Source of the DNA: CAVDWX01 sp963612735
GTDB taxonomy: Bacteria > Bacillota_I > Bacilli_A > RFN20 > CAG-826
NCBI GenBank assembly: GCA_963612735.1
Contig: CAVDWX010000055.1
Location: forward strand, 1-37,012
Length of the DNA: 37,012 bases
Direction of reading: 5' to 3'
A program made the translations under genes and the position numbers. Of the stretch, positions 24,152 through 32,706 are shown one piece after another (positions within the stretch are counted from its first letter, which is position 1; every line of letters begins with the position of its first letter). The notes under the pieces were generated by a model that made no database searches, had not been told where the DNA came from, and saw only the letters and a program-made list of their open reading frames with translations.

Positions 24152-24357
24152 TTGAATTTTTAAAAAGAAACTTCCCAATACCCTTTTTTCTAGCCCCAAC
24201 TCTATTAATTAAACCGATATTTTGAAGTCTAATTAAATTATTTTGAATAGTAGTGGGACATAAACCGGTTTTTTGGACATTTCTTCAATTGTAATATTAG
24301 ATTTGCTTATTGGTTTTTGACAGGTTTTATTTTTAGCCTTTCGATTTTATTTAAAAT
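24138..24357 (-). pseudogene. Remnant of a winged-helix C-terminal domain (frameshifted)
   Basis: Read on the minus strand, one frame gives KSNITIEEMSK and the next gives TGLCPTTIQNNLIRLQ then GLINRVGARKKG, ending at a stop at 24140-24138. The frames join at an A6 run (24269-24274 as T on the + strand); one more A restores a continuous helix-turn-helix of the kind at the C-terminus of RecG-like/AlbA-2 or Fic-type proteins (ITIEELSKxTGLSxxTIQRxIxxL). No start codon and no N-terminal domains remain. It is a decayed fragment, or less likely a sequencing error plus truncation. Confidence 0.6.
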
Positions 24358-24410
24358 TAATTAATAACGTAAAGGACGTGTCTGTTAAACTAATTGCTGG
24401 ATTATGTAAA

Positions 24411-24446
24411 AATAAAAAAATAGCAATCATTTTTGAATGCTATTTA
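24411..24446 (-). terminator. Terminator of tRNA-Pro (minus strand)
   Basis: On the minus strand AATAGCATTCA and TGATTGCTATT form a hairpin with one mismatch and loop AAAA, followed by a run of T. It lies directly after the tRNA CCA end. Confidence 0.75.
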
Positions 24447-24449
24447 TTC

Positions 24450-24526
24450 TGGTCGGAACGATGAGATTTGAACTCACGACCCCTTCCACCCCAAGGAAGT
24501 GCGCTACCAAGCTGCGCTACGTCCCG
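24450..24526 (-). tRNA. tRNA-Pro (anticodon GGG)
   Basis: 77 bases on the minus strand with encoded CCA. Acceptor arms CGGGACG and CGTTCCG pair with one G-U; the D arm is GCGC/GCGC, the anticodon stem CTTCC/GGAAG encloses loop TTGGGGT (anticodon GGG, codons CCC and CCU), and the T arm is GTGAG-TTCAAAT-CTCAT. It is the only intact gene on the minus strand. Confidence 0.95.
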
Positions 24527-24551
24527 AACACTTTTATTATTTAATCACATT

Positions 24552-24581
24552 TTGTTGTTATTGTGTAGTGATAAATAAAAT
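24552..24581 (+). promoter_or_regulatory. Possible promoter of uvrA and following genes
   Basis: TTGTTG (24552-24557), 18 bases, TAAAAT (24576-24581). The transcript would start near 24588, upstream of both candidate uvrA starts. Confidence 0.4.
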
Positions 24582-24632
24582 ACTACATCCTAGTAGAATT
24601 AAGAAATGATATTTTGTAAAATATCAAAATGT

Positions 24633-27473
24633 ATGGAAAAGAATATTATCGTTAAAGGCGCTAGGGAAAATAATTTAAAAAATATCGATGTCAGTATTCC
24701 AAAAGATTCACTTGTTGTTTTTACTGGGCTATCAGGAAGCGGCAAATCCACTTTAGCGTTCGACACCATCTTCGCGGAGGGGCAAAGACGATATATGGAA
24801 TCATTATCGAGTTATGCCCGTCAATTTTTAGGCAATTATGATAAACCTGATGTGGATTCTATTGATGGCTTGTCTCCTTCGATTGCCATTGATCAAAAAT
24901 CGGTATCGCACAATCCGCGTTCCACGGTCGGAACAGTCACTGAAATATATGATTATTTAAGACTGTTATTTGCAAGAGTTGGAATTCCTTATTGTCCAAC
25001 TCATAATGAGCCAATCATTTCTTTTTCGCCTTCAATGATGACGGATATTGTTCTTTCTTATCCTATTGGAAGTAAGATTCAATTATTATCTCCAATCGTT
25101 CATCAAGAGAAAGGAACACATAAAGATGTCATTGATAAGATACGAAGTAGTGGTTTTACTCGTTTACGTGTGGATAACACTTTTATTACCATTGATGAAA
25201 TTAAAGATTTAGAAAAGAATAAGAAACATGATATCGATATCGTTGTCGATAGAATAATTGTTAAACCTACGAATAGATCAAGAATTTTTGATTCAATTGA
25301 AACTTGTTTAGATTATTCTCACGGTCTATTAATTATATATAGTGAAGCGGAAGAGAAAGTTCTAAGTGACAGGCATACTTGTCGATATTGTGGATTTTCT
25401 ATTCCTAAATTAGAGCCGAGATTATTTTCTTTTAATTCACCTTTAGGATGTTGTCCCGATTGTAAAGGTCTAGGATTAAAGCAAGAAGCTGAACCATCAT
25501 TAATTGTTCCAAATGATTCATTAACCATCGATGAGGGCGCAATTGATTATTATAAACATATGGTTGGGACGTCTAATTTAGAATGGCAAGAATTTTGTTT
25601 GCTATGTTCTTTATATAACATTCCTAGAAACATTCCTTTTAAAGATTTAAGTGAAGAACAAAAAAAGATTATCTTTTATGGGTCTCCTGATATTCATAAA
25701 TATCAACTCAAATCATCATCTGGTAATACCAATAATCGATTCGGTTATATCGAAGGGATTAAACATAAAATTGAAAGACTATATAATGAAACTACTTCCG
25801 ATTGGATGAGGGAATATTACGCTAAATTTTTAATCGATAAGACTTGCACTAGTTGCCACGGGGCAAGATTAAATAAAGAAGCTTTAGCGGTTAAAATTGA
25901 TCATAAAAATATATATGAAATATCATGCTTACAAATTAAAGATTTAAATATATGGATTAATTCGTTGAAAGATAAATTAAGTCCATCACAATTTGAAATA
26001 GCTAATTTAGTGATAAAAGAAATTGATTCTCGAACTAAATTTTTGATTGATGTTGGTTTAGATTATTTAACTTTATCAAGAATGGCAATGACTCTTTCTG
26101 GAGGAGAATCGCAAAGAATAAGATTGGCGACTCAAATCGGTTCTAAATTATCTGGAGTTTTATATGTCATGGATGAACCTTCTATTGGCTTGCATCAAAA
26201 AGATTCTGAAAGACTCATTAAAACGATGAAAGAAATGAGAGATTTAGGCAATACTTTGATTGTTGTTGAACACGACGAAGAAACGATTAAAGAAGCGGAT
26301 TACGTGATCGATATCGGCCCAGGTGCTGGTGTGCACGGCGGAGAAGTCGTTTATCAAGGTGATGTTGATGGACTTAAAAAATGTTCTAATAGTTTAACCG
26401 GTCAATATCTTTCTAATCAAAAATTTATTCCTATTCCTAAAAATAGAAGAAAAGGAAATGGCAAAAAGATAACGATTAAGGGTGCGAGTTGCAACAATTT
26501 AAAAAATATTGATGTTTCTTTTCCTTTAGGCATGTTTATTGCTGTTTCAGGAGTTTCAGGAAGTGGAAAATCTTCATTAATCAATCAAACTTTATATCCA
26601 CATTTAAAAAAGAAATTTAGTCCAAATGATCATTCATTTATGGGACCAATAAAAGAAATATTAGGATTAGAAAACATTGATAAAGTGGTCGATGTTACTC
26701 AAGAACCAATCGGTAGAACTCCAAGAAGTAATCCGGCGACTTATGTTAAAGTTTTTGACGATATTAGAGCCTTATTTGCGGAAACGAGTGAAGCAAAAGC
26801 GCGTGGCTTTGATAAGGGGAGATTTTCCTTTAATGTTCCAGGTGGAAGATGTGAAAACTGTCAAGGGGCAGGCGTGACTCGTATTCCGATGAATTTTTTA
26901 CCTGACGTATATGTAAAATGCGACCAATGTGGAGGCAAAAGATATAATGAAGAAACTCTTGCTGTCACCTATAAAGGAAAAAATATTTATGATGTTTTAG
27001 AATTAACGGTGGAAGATGCTTTAACTTTTTTTGAAAATAGGCCTTCCATCTATAAAAAGATTAAAGTTTTATATGATGTTGGACTAGGCTATATCAAATT
27101 AGGTCAACCGGCGACGACATTATCTGGAGGAGAAGCACAGCGTGTTAAATTAGCGTTAGAATTACAAAAGCGACCAACTGGTAAAACTATTTATATATTA
27201 GATGAGCCAACGACTGGATTACATAGCGATGATGTTTCTCGTTTGTTACAGGTTTTAAATGTCTTAGTGGATCACGGCGATACCGTCATCGTCATTGAAC
27301 ATAATTTAGATGTATTAAAAGTTGCTGATTACATCATCGATTTAGGACCCGATGGTGGAGATCGAGGTGGAAATGTAATTGCGACCGGTACGCCTGAAGA
27401 AATTTCAAATAATAAGAATTCTTATACCGGTATATATTTAAAGAAAGTTTTGCTCAAAGAGCATTATTGCTAG
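24633..27473 (+). CDS. uvrA: Excinuclease ABC subunit A
   Basis: 946 residues from ATG 24633, the usual UvrA length; the damage-sensing ATPase of nucleotide excision repair. Motifs: Walker A GLSGSGKST (32-40), zinc-binding CRYC and CPDC pairs (about 249-278), signature LSGGESQR (about 489), Walker B YVMDEPSIGLH, second Walker A GVSGSGKSS (about 641-649), the CENCQGAG and CDQCGG zinc module (about 743-773), and second signature LSGGEAQR (about 830) with YILDEPTTGLH. The start was chosen because MEKNIIVKGARENNLKN matches the family; an in-frame ATG at 24606 adds nine residues, and neither start has a good Shine-Dalgarno site. uvrB, its frequent partner, is not adjacent. Confidence 0.97.
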   Translation: MEKNIIVKGARENNLKNIDVSIPKDSLVVFTGLSGSGKSTLAFDTIFAEGQRRYMESLSSYARQFLGNYDKPDVDSIDGLSPSIAIDQKSVSHNPRSTVGTVTEIYDYLRLLFARVGIPYCPTHNEPIISFSPSMMTDIVLSYPIGSKIQLLSPIVHQEKGTHKDVIDKIRSSGFTRLRVDNTFITIDEIKDLEKNKKHDIDIVVDRIIVKPTNRSRIFDSIETCLDYSHGLLIIYSEAEEKVLSDRHTCRYCGFSIPKLEPRLFSFNSPLGCCPDCKGLGLKQEAEPSLIVPNDSLTIDEGAIDYYKHMVGTSNLEWQEFCLLCSLYNIPRNIPFKDLSEEQKKIIFYGSPDIHKYQLKSSSGNTNNRFGYIEGIKHKIERLYNETTSDWMREYYAKFLIDKTCTSCHGARLNKEALAVKIDHKNIYEISCLQIKDLNIWINSLKDKLSPSQFEIANLVIKEIDSRTKFLIDVGLDYLTLSRMAMTLSGGESQRIRLATQIGSKLSGVLYVMDEPSIGLHQKDSERLIKTMKEMRDLGNTLIVVEHDEETIKEADYVIDIGPGAGVHGGEVVYQGDVDGLKKCSNSLTGQYLSNQKFIPIPKNRRKGNGKKITIKGASCNNLKNIDVSFPLGMFIAVSGVSGSGKSSLINQTLYPHLKKKFSPNDHSFMGPIKEILGLENIDKVVDVTQEPIGRTPRSNPATYVKVFDDIRALFAETSEAKARGFDKGRFSFNVPGGRCENCQGAGVTRIPMNFLPDVYVKCDQCGGKRYNEETLAVTYKGKNIYDVLELTVEDALTFFENRPSIYKKIKVLYDVGLGYIKLGQPATTLSGGEAQRVKLALELQKRPTGKTIYILDEPTTGLHSDDVSRLLQVLNVLVDHGDTVIVIEHNLDVLKVADYIIDLGPDGGDRGGNVIATGTPEEISNNKNSYTGIYLKKVLLKEHYC

Positions 27474-27485
27474 AGGTGAAATGAT

Positions 27486-29072
27486 ATGAAAATATTTGGG
27501 ATGATACTATTTATAATTACTGCTTTAATAGCTCTTATGAGCTTTGCGTATAGCATTTATTTATCGATAAATTTTGTTAAAAATCCTCAAAAGCATGTTT
27601 CTATTAAAGATGAATTTAAAAAGATTATTATATATTGCTCAATCTTTATTATCTCTTTTACGATCATGATGGTATCCATTTATCCTTGGACTAAGATACC
27701 TGCTAAATGGTATGAAATAATTCAAGGAATAGTGGGTGGATTTATATTTGCATCTTCGTTAAGCGTTGGAGTAAATACATTTATCATTCATTATTACAAA
27801 AAAGAATTAGATAAAAGCGTTGATAAATGGCTTTTTAGGATCTTAATGATTTGTATTCCGACTTTGATAATATCGTTTTTTATAGCCACTAATGGATATG
27901 CTGATTATTGGTCTTATCCATTAGTGAATGGAATATCTTTTTCAAAAGGTTTTGTTAATCCGAGTAACGGTTCGCCTAATCTAGCCTGGTATGCGATATG
28001 CATTTTAAGTGGGGCTATCTTTGTTTATTTATTGTGTGACCATAAATTTTATATTCAATACGGTCAGCATGGCATTTTAGAATCAGTCTTTTTAACTGGT
28101 TTTCCCGCGGGGATAATTGGAGCTCGAATTGGTTATGTCATTGGTAACTGGAATGTTGGTGGTACATCGTCTTTTGCTTATCGAGTCAGTCACGGAGACA
28201 TCTTATCTATCTTTGCAATATGGGAAGGAGGCCTTACTATTTTAGGCGGTGCGATTGGTGGCATCTTAGTGGGCGTATTGTGGTTTTTATGGAAGAAAAG
28301 ACGATATAACATTTTCCTCGCCGTGGATATCATTGTTCCCACGATTTTGATTGCTCAAGCAATTGGAAGGTGGGGCAATTTCTTTAACTGTGAAGTTCAT
28401 GGTAATTTAGTCGATGAAACTTATTGGCAATGGTTACCTCGTCTTATTTTTAAGAACGCTCATTATTCTGTTCATTATTCTAATACCTCTCATTGGGAGC
28501 CAAGTGAGGGAAAGCTTTATGTACCTTTATTTTTCATTGAAAGTATCACTAATTTATTAGGTTATTTTGTCATTGCTCACTTATTTGGAATTAAACTTAG
28601 AAAATATACTGAATTAGGTGATTTAGCGTTTGCTTATCCGATATGGTATGGGTTCACTAGACTCATTATGGAACCGATGCGCACTGAAGCGGATGTGATG
28701 GGAACAAAAGGATATTGGTCATGGTTTTGGTCAATCGGCTATGTTGTCGCGGGTATATTATTAATTGTTGGCAACCATTTTATTCGTCATCAATTAGCTA
28801 AAAAGAAAGAAAATTATGCTCCTAAAAAAAGATGGCTTATTCCTTCTTTCATCTCTAGTCTTATCATTATTGTTGTTTCTCTAACATTAATTATTGTTGG
28901 CTCACTTTTAATTTCAAAAACGAGACCAAGTGAAGAATTATTAAATTTAAATCAGGGCAATTTTGGGTTAGTCTTTTTAATCTTTGGAATTACATTTTTA
29001 TTTATTTTATTGATCAGCGTCCCTTTATTATTAGAAAGTTTTAAAATGAGAAAACAAGATGAACAAATATAA
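27486..29072 (+). CDS. lgt: Prolipoprotein diacylglyceryl transferase with extra membrane segments
   Basis: 528 residues against about 260-300 for typical Lgt. The enzyme attaches diacylglycerol to the lipobox cysteine of prelipoproteins, and so acts on the five lipoproteins encoded upstream. The family core lies at about 150-435: PAGIIGARIGYVIGN, GGLTILGGAIGG, and the signature AIGRWGNFFNCEVHG, then RLIMEPMRTEAD. About 150 residues with four hydrophobic segments are added at the N-terminus, and about 90 residues with two hydrophobic segments at the C-terminus. Shine-Dalgarno GAGGTG; 12 bases after uvrA. Its last 14 bases overlap the next gene. In many Bacilli hprK sits here; it is absent. 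Confidence 0.93.
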   Translation: MKIFGMILFIITALIALMSFAYSIYLSINFVKNPQKHVSIKDEFKKIIIYCSIFIISFTIMMVSIYPWTKIPAKWYEIIQGIVGGFIFASSLSVGVNTFIIHYYKKELDKSVDKWLFRILMICIPTLIISFFIATNGYADYWSYPLVNGISFSKGFVNPSNGSPNLAWYAICILSGAIFVYLLCDHKFYIQYGQHGILESVFLTGFPAGIIGARIGYVIGNWNVGGTSSFAYRVSHGDILSIFAIWEGGLTILGGAIGGILVGVLWFLWKKRRYNIFLAVDIIVPTILIAQAIGRWGNFFNCEVHGNLVDETYWQWLPRLIFKNAHYSVHYSNTSHWEPSEGKLYVPLFFIESITNLLGYFVIAHLFGIKLRKYTELGDLAFAYPIWYGFTRLIMEPMRTEADVMGTKGYWSWFWSIGYVVAGILLIVGNHFIRHQLAKKKENYAPKKRWLIPSFISSLIIIVVSLTLIIVGSLLISKTRPSEELLNLNQGNFGLVFLIFGITFLFILLISVPLLLESFKMRKQDEQI

Positions 29073-29697
29073 ATATCTTCTTTTTGATTTAGATGGAACA
29101 CTTGCGGATACTGACCCTTTAATCATCCAAACGATGTATGATTTATATGATAAATATAATAACGGGAAAAGAAAGAGCATTGAAGAAATCTATTATTTTT
29201 CTGGCCCACCGATTAGAGATACTTTAAGACAAGAATTTCCCCATGTCGATATCGATTTAATATATAAAGATTTTCACGATATTTCTTATCAATATTACAA
29301 AACTCATATTTTTTTGTTTAATGATGAAGTTGAAATATTAGATGAGTTAGTTAATGAAGGATATAAATTAGGGGTCGTGACTAACAAGCAACATGATCTA
29401 GCGTTATTTGCTTTAGAAATATTAGGAATCGATAAATATTTTGAAATCATCGTCGGTGCGAATGACGTTAAAAAGACTAAACCATATCCTGATGGGATTA
29501 ATTTAGCTTTAAATATGTTAAAATGTTATCATAAAGAAGAAGCTATTTATATCGGCGATAATAGGAGTGATTATCTAACGAGTCTTAACGCTCATATCGA
29601 TTCGATGTTAGTCAATTGGGGACCTCGTAAATTAAAGGATGTCCACCCCATTAAATTAGTTTCTTCTTATAAAGAACTTGGGGAGTTTTTTAAATGA
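29059..29697 (+). CDS. HAD-superfamily phosphatase (PpaX/phosphoglycolate phosphatase type)
   Basis: 212 residues. Motif I LLFDLDGTLADTD has the nucleophile Asp10 and Asp12; motif II is VVTNK (about 108-112), motif III Lys in KKTKPYPDG, and motif IV YIGDNRSD. The cap between motifs I and II is helical, as in subclass C1 enzymes such as Gph and PpaX. In Bacilli, PpaX dephosphorylates pyrophosphate from HPr-Ser-P and sits beside hprK and lgt. The gene order matches PpaX, but hprK is missing here, so a general phosphatase role is equally possible. It overlaps lgt by 14 bases and trxB by 4 (ATGA). Confidence 0.88.
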   Translation: MNKYKYLLFDLDGTLADTDPLIIQTMYDLYDKYNNGKRKSIEEIYYFSGPPIRDTLRQEFPHVDIDLIYKDFHDISYQYYKTHIFLFNDEVEILDELVNEGYKLGVVTNKQHDLALFALEILGIDKYFEIIVGANDVKKTKPYPDGINLALNMLKCYHKEEAIYIGDNRSDYLTSLNAHIDSMLVNWGPRKLKDVHPIKLVSSYKELGEFFK

Positions 29698-30620
29698 ATT
29701 TAGTTTACGATACCATCATTATTGGAGCCGGTCCATCAGGCATCAGTGCGGGATTAGAATTAAAGAAAAATAATCTCAATGTAGTTGTTTTTGAAAAGGG
29801 CGCTCCTGGAGGTAAAGTTAATATTGCCCCACGCGTTGATAATTACCCTGGTTTTAAAGAAATTGCTGGGCCAGATTTAGCATATGAATTTTATAAACGC
29901 GCTCTTAAGGATAATTTAGTAATTATTCCTGAAGAAGTTTTACATCTACGAAAAAATGATGTCTTATTTGAAATTGAAACGGATATGGGAAAATATTTAT
30001 CGAAAACAGTCCTCATCGCTAGTGGTACATTGGAACGTAAACTTGGTTTTCCTCATGAAGATGAATTATTAGGAAAAGGAATATCTTATTGTGCTTTATG
30101 CGATGGCCATTTTTATAAAGATAAAGTGGTCATGGTAATTGGAGGAGGCAACGCTGCTTTAAAAGAAGCTATATATTTAAGCAACTTAGTAAAACGTCTT
30201 TATCTCATTCATCGCCGTCATGAATTTAGAGGAAACGTCAAATTGGTAGAAGAACTTAAAAACCATGATAATATCACTATTTTAACGCCTTATATTCCTC
30301 TTGAATTTAAAATTGATGATGATTACATCTCCGGCATTAAAATTAAAAATGTTATCAATAATGATGAGCAAGAAATTGCTTTAGATGGTATTTTTCCATT
30401 AGTGGGACAATTAGCCAATTCTTCTTTTATCGATATTGATGGTGTAACGGATGAAAAAGGATTTATTCCGGTTGATAAATCGATGAGTAGTGGCGTTAAA
30501 GGCATATTTGCATCAGGAGATATTTTACCTCGCGACATCCGTCAAATCTATTTAGCGGAATTTGATGGGAAAAAAGCTGCTTCTAGCATCATTACTTATC
30601 TAAAAGGAGAAAGTGAATGA
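29694..30620 (+). CDS. trxB: Thioredoxin reductase (FAD/NADPH-dependent)
   Basis: 308 residues, standard length. FAD-binding GAGPSG (11-16), the redox-active pair Cys133-Cys136 in CALCDGH (the more common form is CATCDG), NADPH-binding GGGNAA (about 155-160) with HRRHEFRG, and the C-terminal FAD motif GIFASGDI. It passes electrons from NADPH to thioredoxin in the cytoplasm. ATGA overlaps on both sides join it to the HAD gene and rapZ, so the three are translated together. A position near rapZ and whiA is common in Firmicutes. Confidence 0.95.
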   Translation: MNLVYDTIIIGAGPSGISAGLELKKNNLNVVVFEKGAPGGKVNIAPRVDNYPGFKEIAGPDLAYEFYKRALKDNLVIIPEEVLHLRKNDVLFEIETDMGKYLSKTVLIASGTLERKLGFPHEDELLGKGISYCALCDGHFYKDKVVMVIGGGNAALKEAIYLSNLVKRLYLIHRRHEFRGNVKLVEELKNHDNITILTPYIPLEFKIDDDYISGIKIKNVINNDEQEIALDGIFPLVGQLANSSFIDIDGVTDEKGFIPVDKSMSSGVKGIFASGDILPRDIRQIYLAEFDGKKAASSIITYLKGESE

Positions 30621-31474
30621 TTAATTTAACATTATTAACTGGTCCATCTGGAAGTGGTAATTCATCCGCAAAATATGTCTTTGAGGAACTTGGATATTAT
30701 GTTTCTGATAATGTGCCCGGAAGTTTACTTAAAGAAATGATAACTCATTTTGAGAATAACAAATATAAATGCAAGAATTTTTGTGTCATCATCAATGTTA
30801 AAGATGCTTTAGAAACTTATGAAGAATTGAAAAATTTTCAAAATATTCGCCTTCGTTTAGTGGTACTATTCACTGAAGAGGATGAACTATTAAAAAGATA
30901 TACATTAACGCGTCACGTTCATCCCCGCACACGTTTAGTTAAAATTTCTTTAGAAGACGCTATTAAAGATGACGTCAAAGATACTTTAAAATTAATTCCT
31001 GAAGCCGATATCTATATCGATACAACTTCCTTAACTGTCAAGAAATTAAGAAATTTACTCTATCAAAAACTAGACGAAAGCAATATTCATATCACTAATT
31101 TTACTTTCATCTCGTATGGCTTAAAAAATGGAACGCCATCTGGCTTAGATTTATCTTTTGATGTGAGGATTATTCCTAATCCATATTGGGTTGATGGATT
31201 AAAAGAATTAAATGGACTTGATCCAAAAGTTGTCGAATATATGACTTCTTTCCCTATTACACAAAAATTATTAGATGAATTGGTGCATTATTTATCTTTC
31301 TATTTTGAAGAAGTAGTCAAATTAGGAAGAGCTAATTATAATATTGGGATTGCTTGCAGTGGGGGATATCACCGTTCGACATTTGTTGCTAATTATTTAT
31401 ATCTTTATTTTAAGAATAAATATAAGACAACAATTATTCATCGCGACTGTAAAGAATTAAATAAAATAGAATAA
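30617..31474 (+). CDS. rapZ: RapZ/YvcJ family protein with altered Walker A
   Basis: 285 residues, normal length. The N-terminal P-loop reads GPSGSGNSS: Asn15 replaces the invariant lysine (codon AAT at 30659-30661). The rest of the family pattern is kept: ELGYYVSDNVP, RYTLTRHVHPR, DTTSLTVKKLR, SYGLKNGTPSGLDLSFDVR and NPYW, and the C-terminal IACSGGYHRST loop. In E. coli RapZ the C-terminal half binds small RNAs and glucosamine-6-phosphate; YvcJ of Bacillus hydrolyses nucleotides. Here nucleotide hydrolysis is probably lost while the C-terminal function may remain. It overlaps trxB by 4 bases, and the whiA ATG follows one base after its stop; yvcK, often between them, is missing. Confidence 0.93.
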   Translation: MINLTLLTGPSGSGNSSAKYVFEELGYYVSDNVPGSLLKEMITHFENNKYKCKNFCVIINVKDALETYEELKNFQNIRLRLVVLFTEEDELLKRYTLTRHVHPRTRLVKISLEDAIKDDVKDTLKLIPEADIYIDTTSLTVKKLRNLLYQKLDESNIHITNFTFISYGLKNGTPSGLDLSFDVRIIPNPYWVDGLKELNGLDPKVVEYMTSFPITQKLLDELVHYLSFYFEEVVKLGRANYNIGIACSGGYHRSTFVANYLYLYFKNKYKTTIIHRDCKELNKIE

Positions 31475-31475
31475 G

Positions 31476-32432
31476 ATGAAATCGACTTCCTTTTCCTTAT
31501 CGGTTAAAGAGGAATTAACTCTTAATCAGCATTCTTTAAAAGAAAGATCTAAAGCGTTACTTTCCGCTTATATTAGAATCAATGGCTCGCTTATTTTTCA
31601 TTTAAAAGAAAGTCATCTTCTTTTAAAAACGACGAACGCTAAGATTGCTAAATATATCTATGAAGAGATGAGCAATCTTTATGATATTGAAGGGCATTTT
31701 GAATATATTAAAGACAATAAATTTAATAATAGAACGATTTATAGCTTAATTATTGATAAGGGAAGTGAACTTCTGTTAAAAGATTTAGAAATCGACTTTT
31801 TAGAAGGCAAGATTTCTAAAAATGTAGTGTATAACGATTTAACGATATCTGGTTATCTAGCTGGTGCCTTTTTAGCGAGTGGCAGCATCAACTCTCCTCA
31901 GACAAGCAATTACCATTTAGAGATTAGTGTCAATAATGAAAATTATGCGAAATGGTTGAGTAAACTTTTTCTTCGACTTAAGAATATTTCATTCGACCCT
32001 AAAATCGCCTTAAGAAGAGATAAATATCTCGTATATTTGAAAAGAGGAGACCAAATTGCGGACTTTTTATCCTTAATTGGGGCGAGCAATTCCTGTATTG
32101 AATATGAAGACGCACGAGTGCAAAGAGACTTCATGAATAGCACTAATAGGCTTGAAAATTTTGATGTTGCGAATATGGAAAAAGTGTATAAGACAGGACA
32201 AAAACAAATAGCAGAAATTAAGTTAATTGATAAAGTTTTAGGAATTGATAATATCTCTAATGAAAAATTGAAATTATTATGTAAAATTAGGTTAAATAAC
32301 GAATCGGCATCATTAAGCGAATTAGCGGCTTTGCTTTCCACTGAAATGAACTTAAATATTAGTAAAAGTAACGTCAATCACTTATTTAGAAGCCTCCACA
32401 AGATGTATGAAAAATATCACATTAAAAGTTAA
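31476..32432 (+). CDS. whiA: WhiA family DNA-binding protein
   Basis: 318 residues. WhiA joins an N-terminal domain related to LAGLIDADG homing endonucleases with a C-terminal helix-turn-helix. Family features visible: SLSVKEELTLN at the start, ALLSAYIRINGSL, GYLAGAFLASGSINSP in the second repeat (the glycine-rich LAGLIDADG-like helix), YLKRGDQIADFLSLIGAS, and at the end a helix-turn-helix region with LSELAALLS and SKSNVNHLFRSL. In Bacilli WhiA affects chromosome segregation and division, and in actinomycetes sporulation; it is widespread in Mollicutes that do not sporulate. It is coupled to rapZ (one base between stop and start) and its end overlaps the next gene by 26 bases. Confidence 0.94.
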   Translation: MKSTSFSLSVKEELTLNQHSLKERSKALLSAYIRINGSLIFHLKESHLLLKTTNAKIAKYIYEEMSNLYDIEGHFEYIKDNKFNNRTIYSLIIDKGSELLLKDLEIDFLEGKISKNVVYNDLTISGYLAGAFLASGSINSPQTSNYHLEISVNNENYAKWLSKLFLRLKNISFDPKIALRRDKYLVYLKRGDQIADFLSLIGASNSCIEYEDARVQRDFMNSTNRLENFDVANMEKVYKTGQKQIAEIKLIDKVLGIDNISNEKLKLLCKIRLNNESASLSELAALLSTEMNLNISKSNVNHLFRSLHKMYEKYHIKS

Positions 32433-32643
32433 TGAACAACTCGGCATGAGAATCCGTTATCTTAGGAAAAACAAAGGCTTATCCATTGAAGATTTAGCTT
32501 TAGACGCTGATATCAATAGAAATTATTTGTCTGATTTAGAAAGAGGAAGGAGAAATCCTACTTTATTAATACTAGAAGCGATTGCTAATTCTTTAGATGT
32601 CGATTTAAGCGAATTATTCAAAGGAATTAAGACCATTGATTGA
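32407..32643 (+). CDS. Small Xre-type helix-turn-helix regulator
   Basis: 78 residues, almost all one Cro/CI-type domain (about 12-70): MRIRYLRKNKGLSIEDLA, the recognition region INRNYLSDLERGRRNPTL, then LEAIANSLDVDLSEL. It starts 26 bases inside the end of whiA in a different frame, so it is read from the whiA transcript. It lies just before the palindrome and gapA, where Bacillus has cggR or crh elsewhere; control of the glycolytic operon or of its own unit is possible but unproven. It ends in TGA. Confidence 0.88.
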   Translation: MKNITLKVNEQLGMRIRYLRKNKGLSIEDLALDADINRNYLSDLERGRRNPTLLILEAIANSLDVDLSELFKGIKTID

Positions 32644-32706
32644 TTTTCGTGTTATTTAAAAAATTGGCTATTTGGTTTTGTTATTTTTTCTTGTATATCT
32701 TTTTAA

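Noticed and set aside
31943..32377. 144-codon minus-strand frame within whiA
   Set aside because: It is fully inside a well-recognised whiA on the other strand and has low-complexity hydrophobic content typical of a shadow frame.
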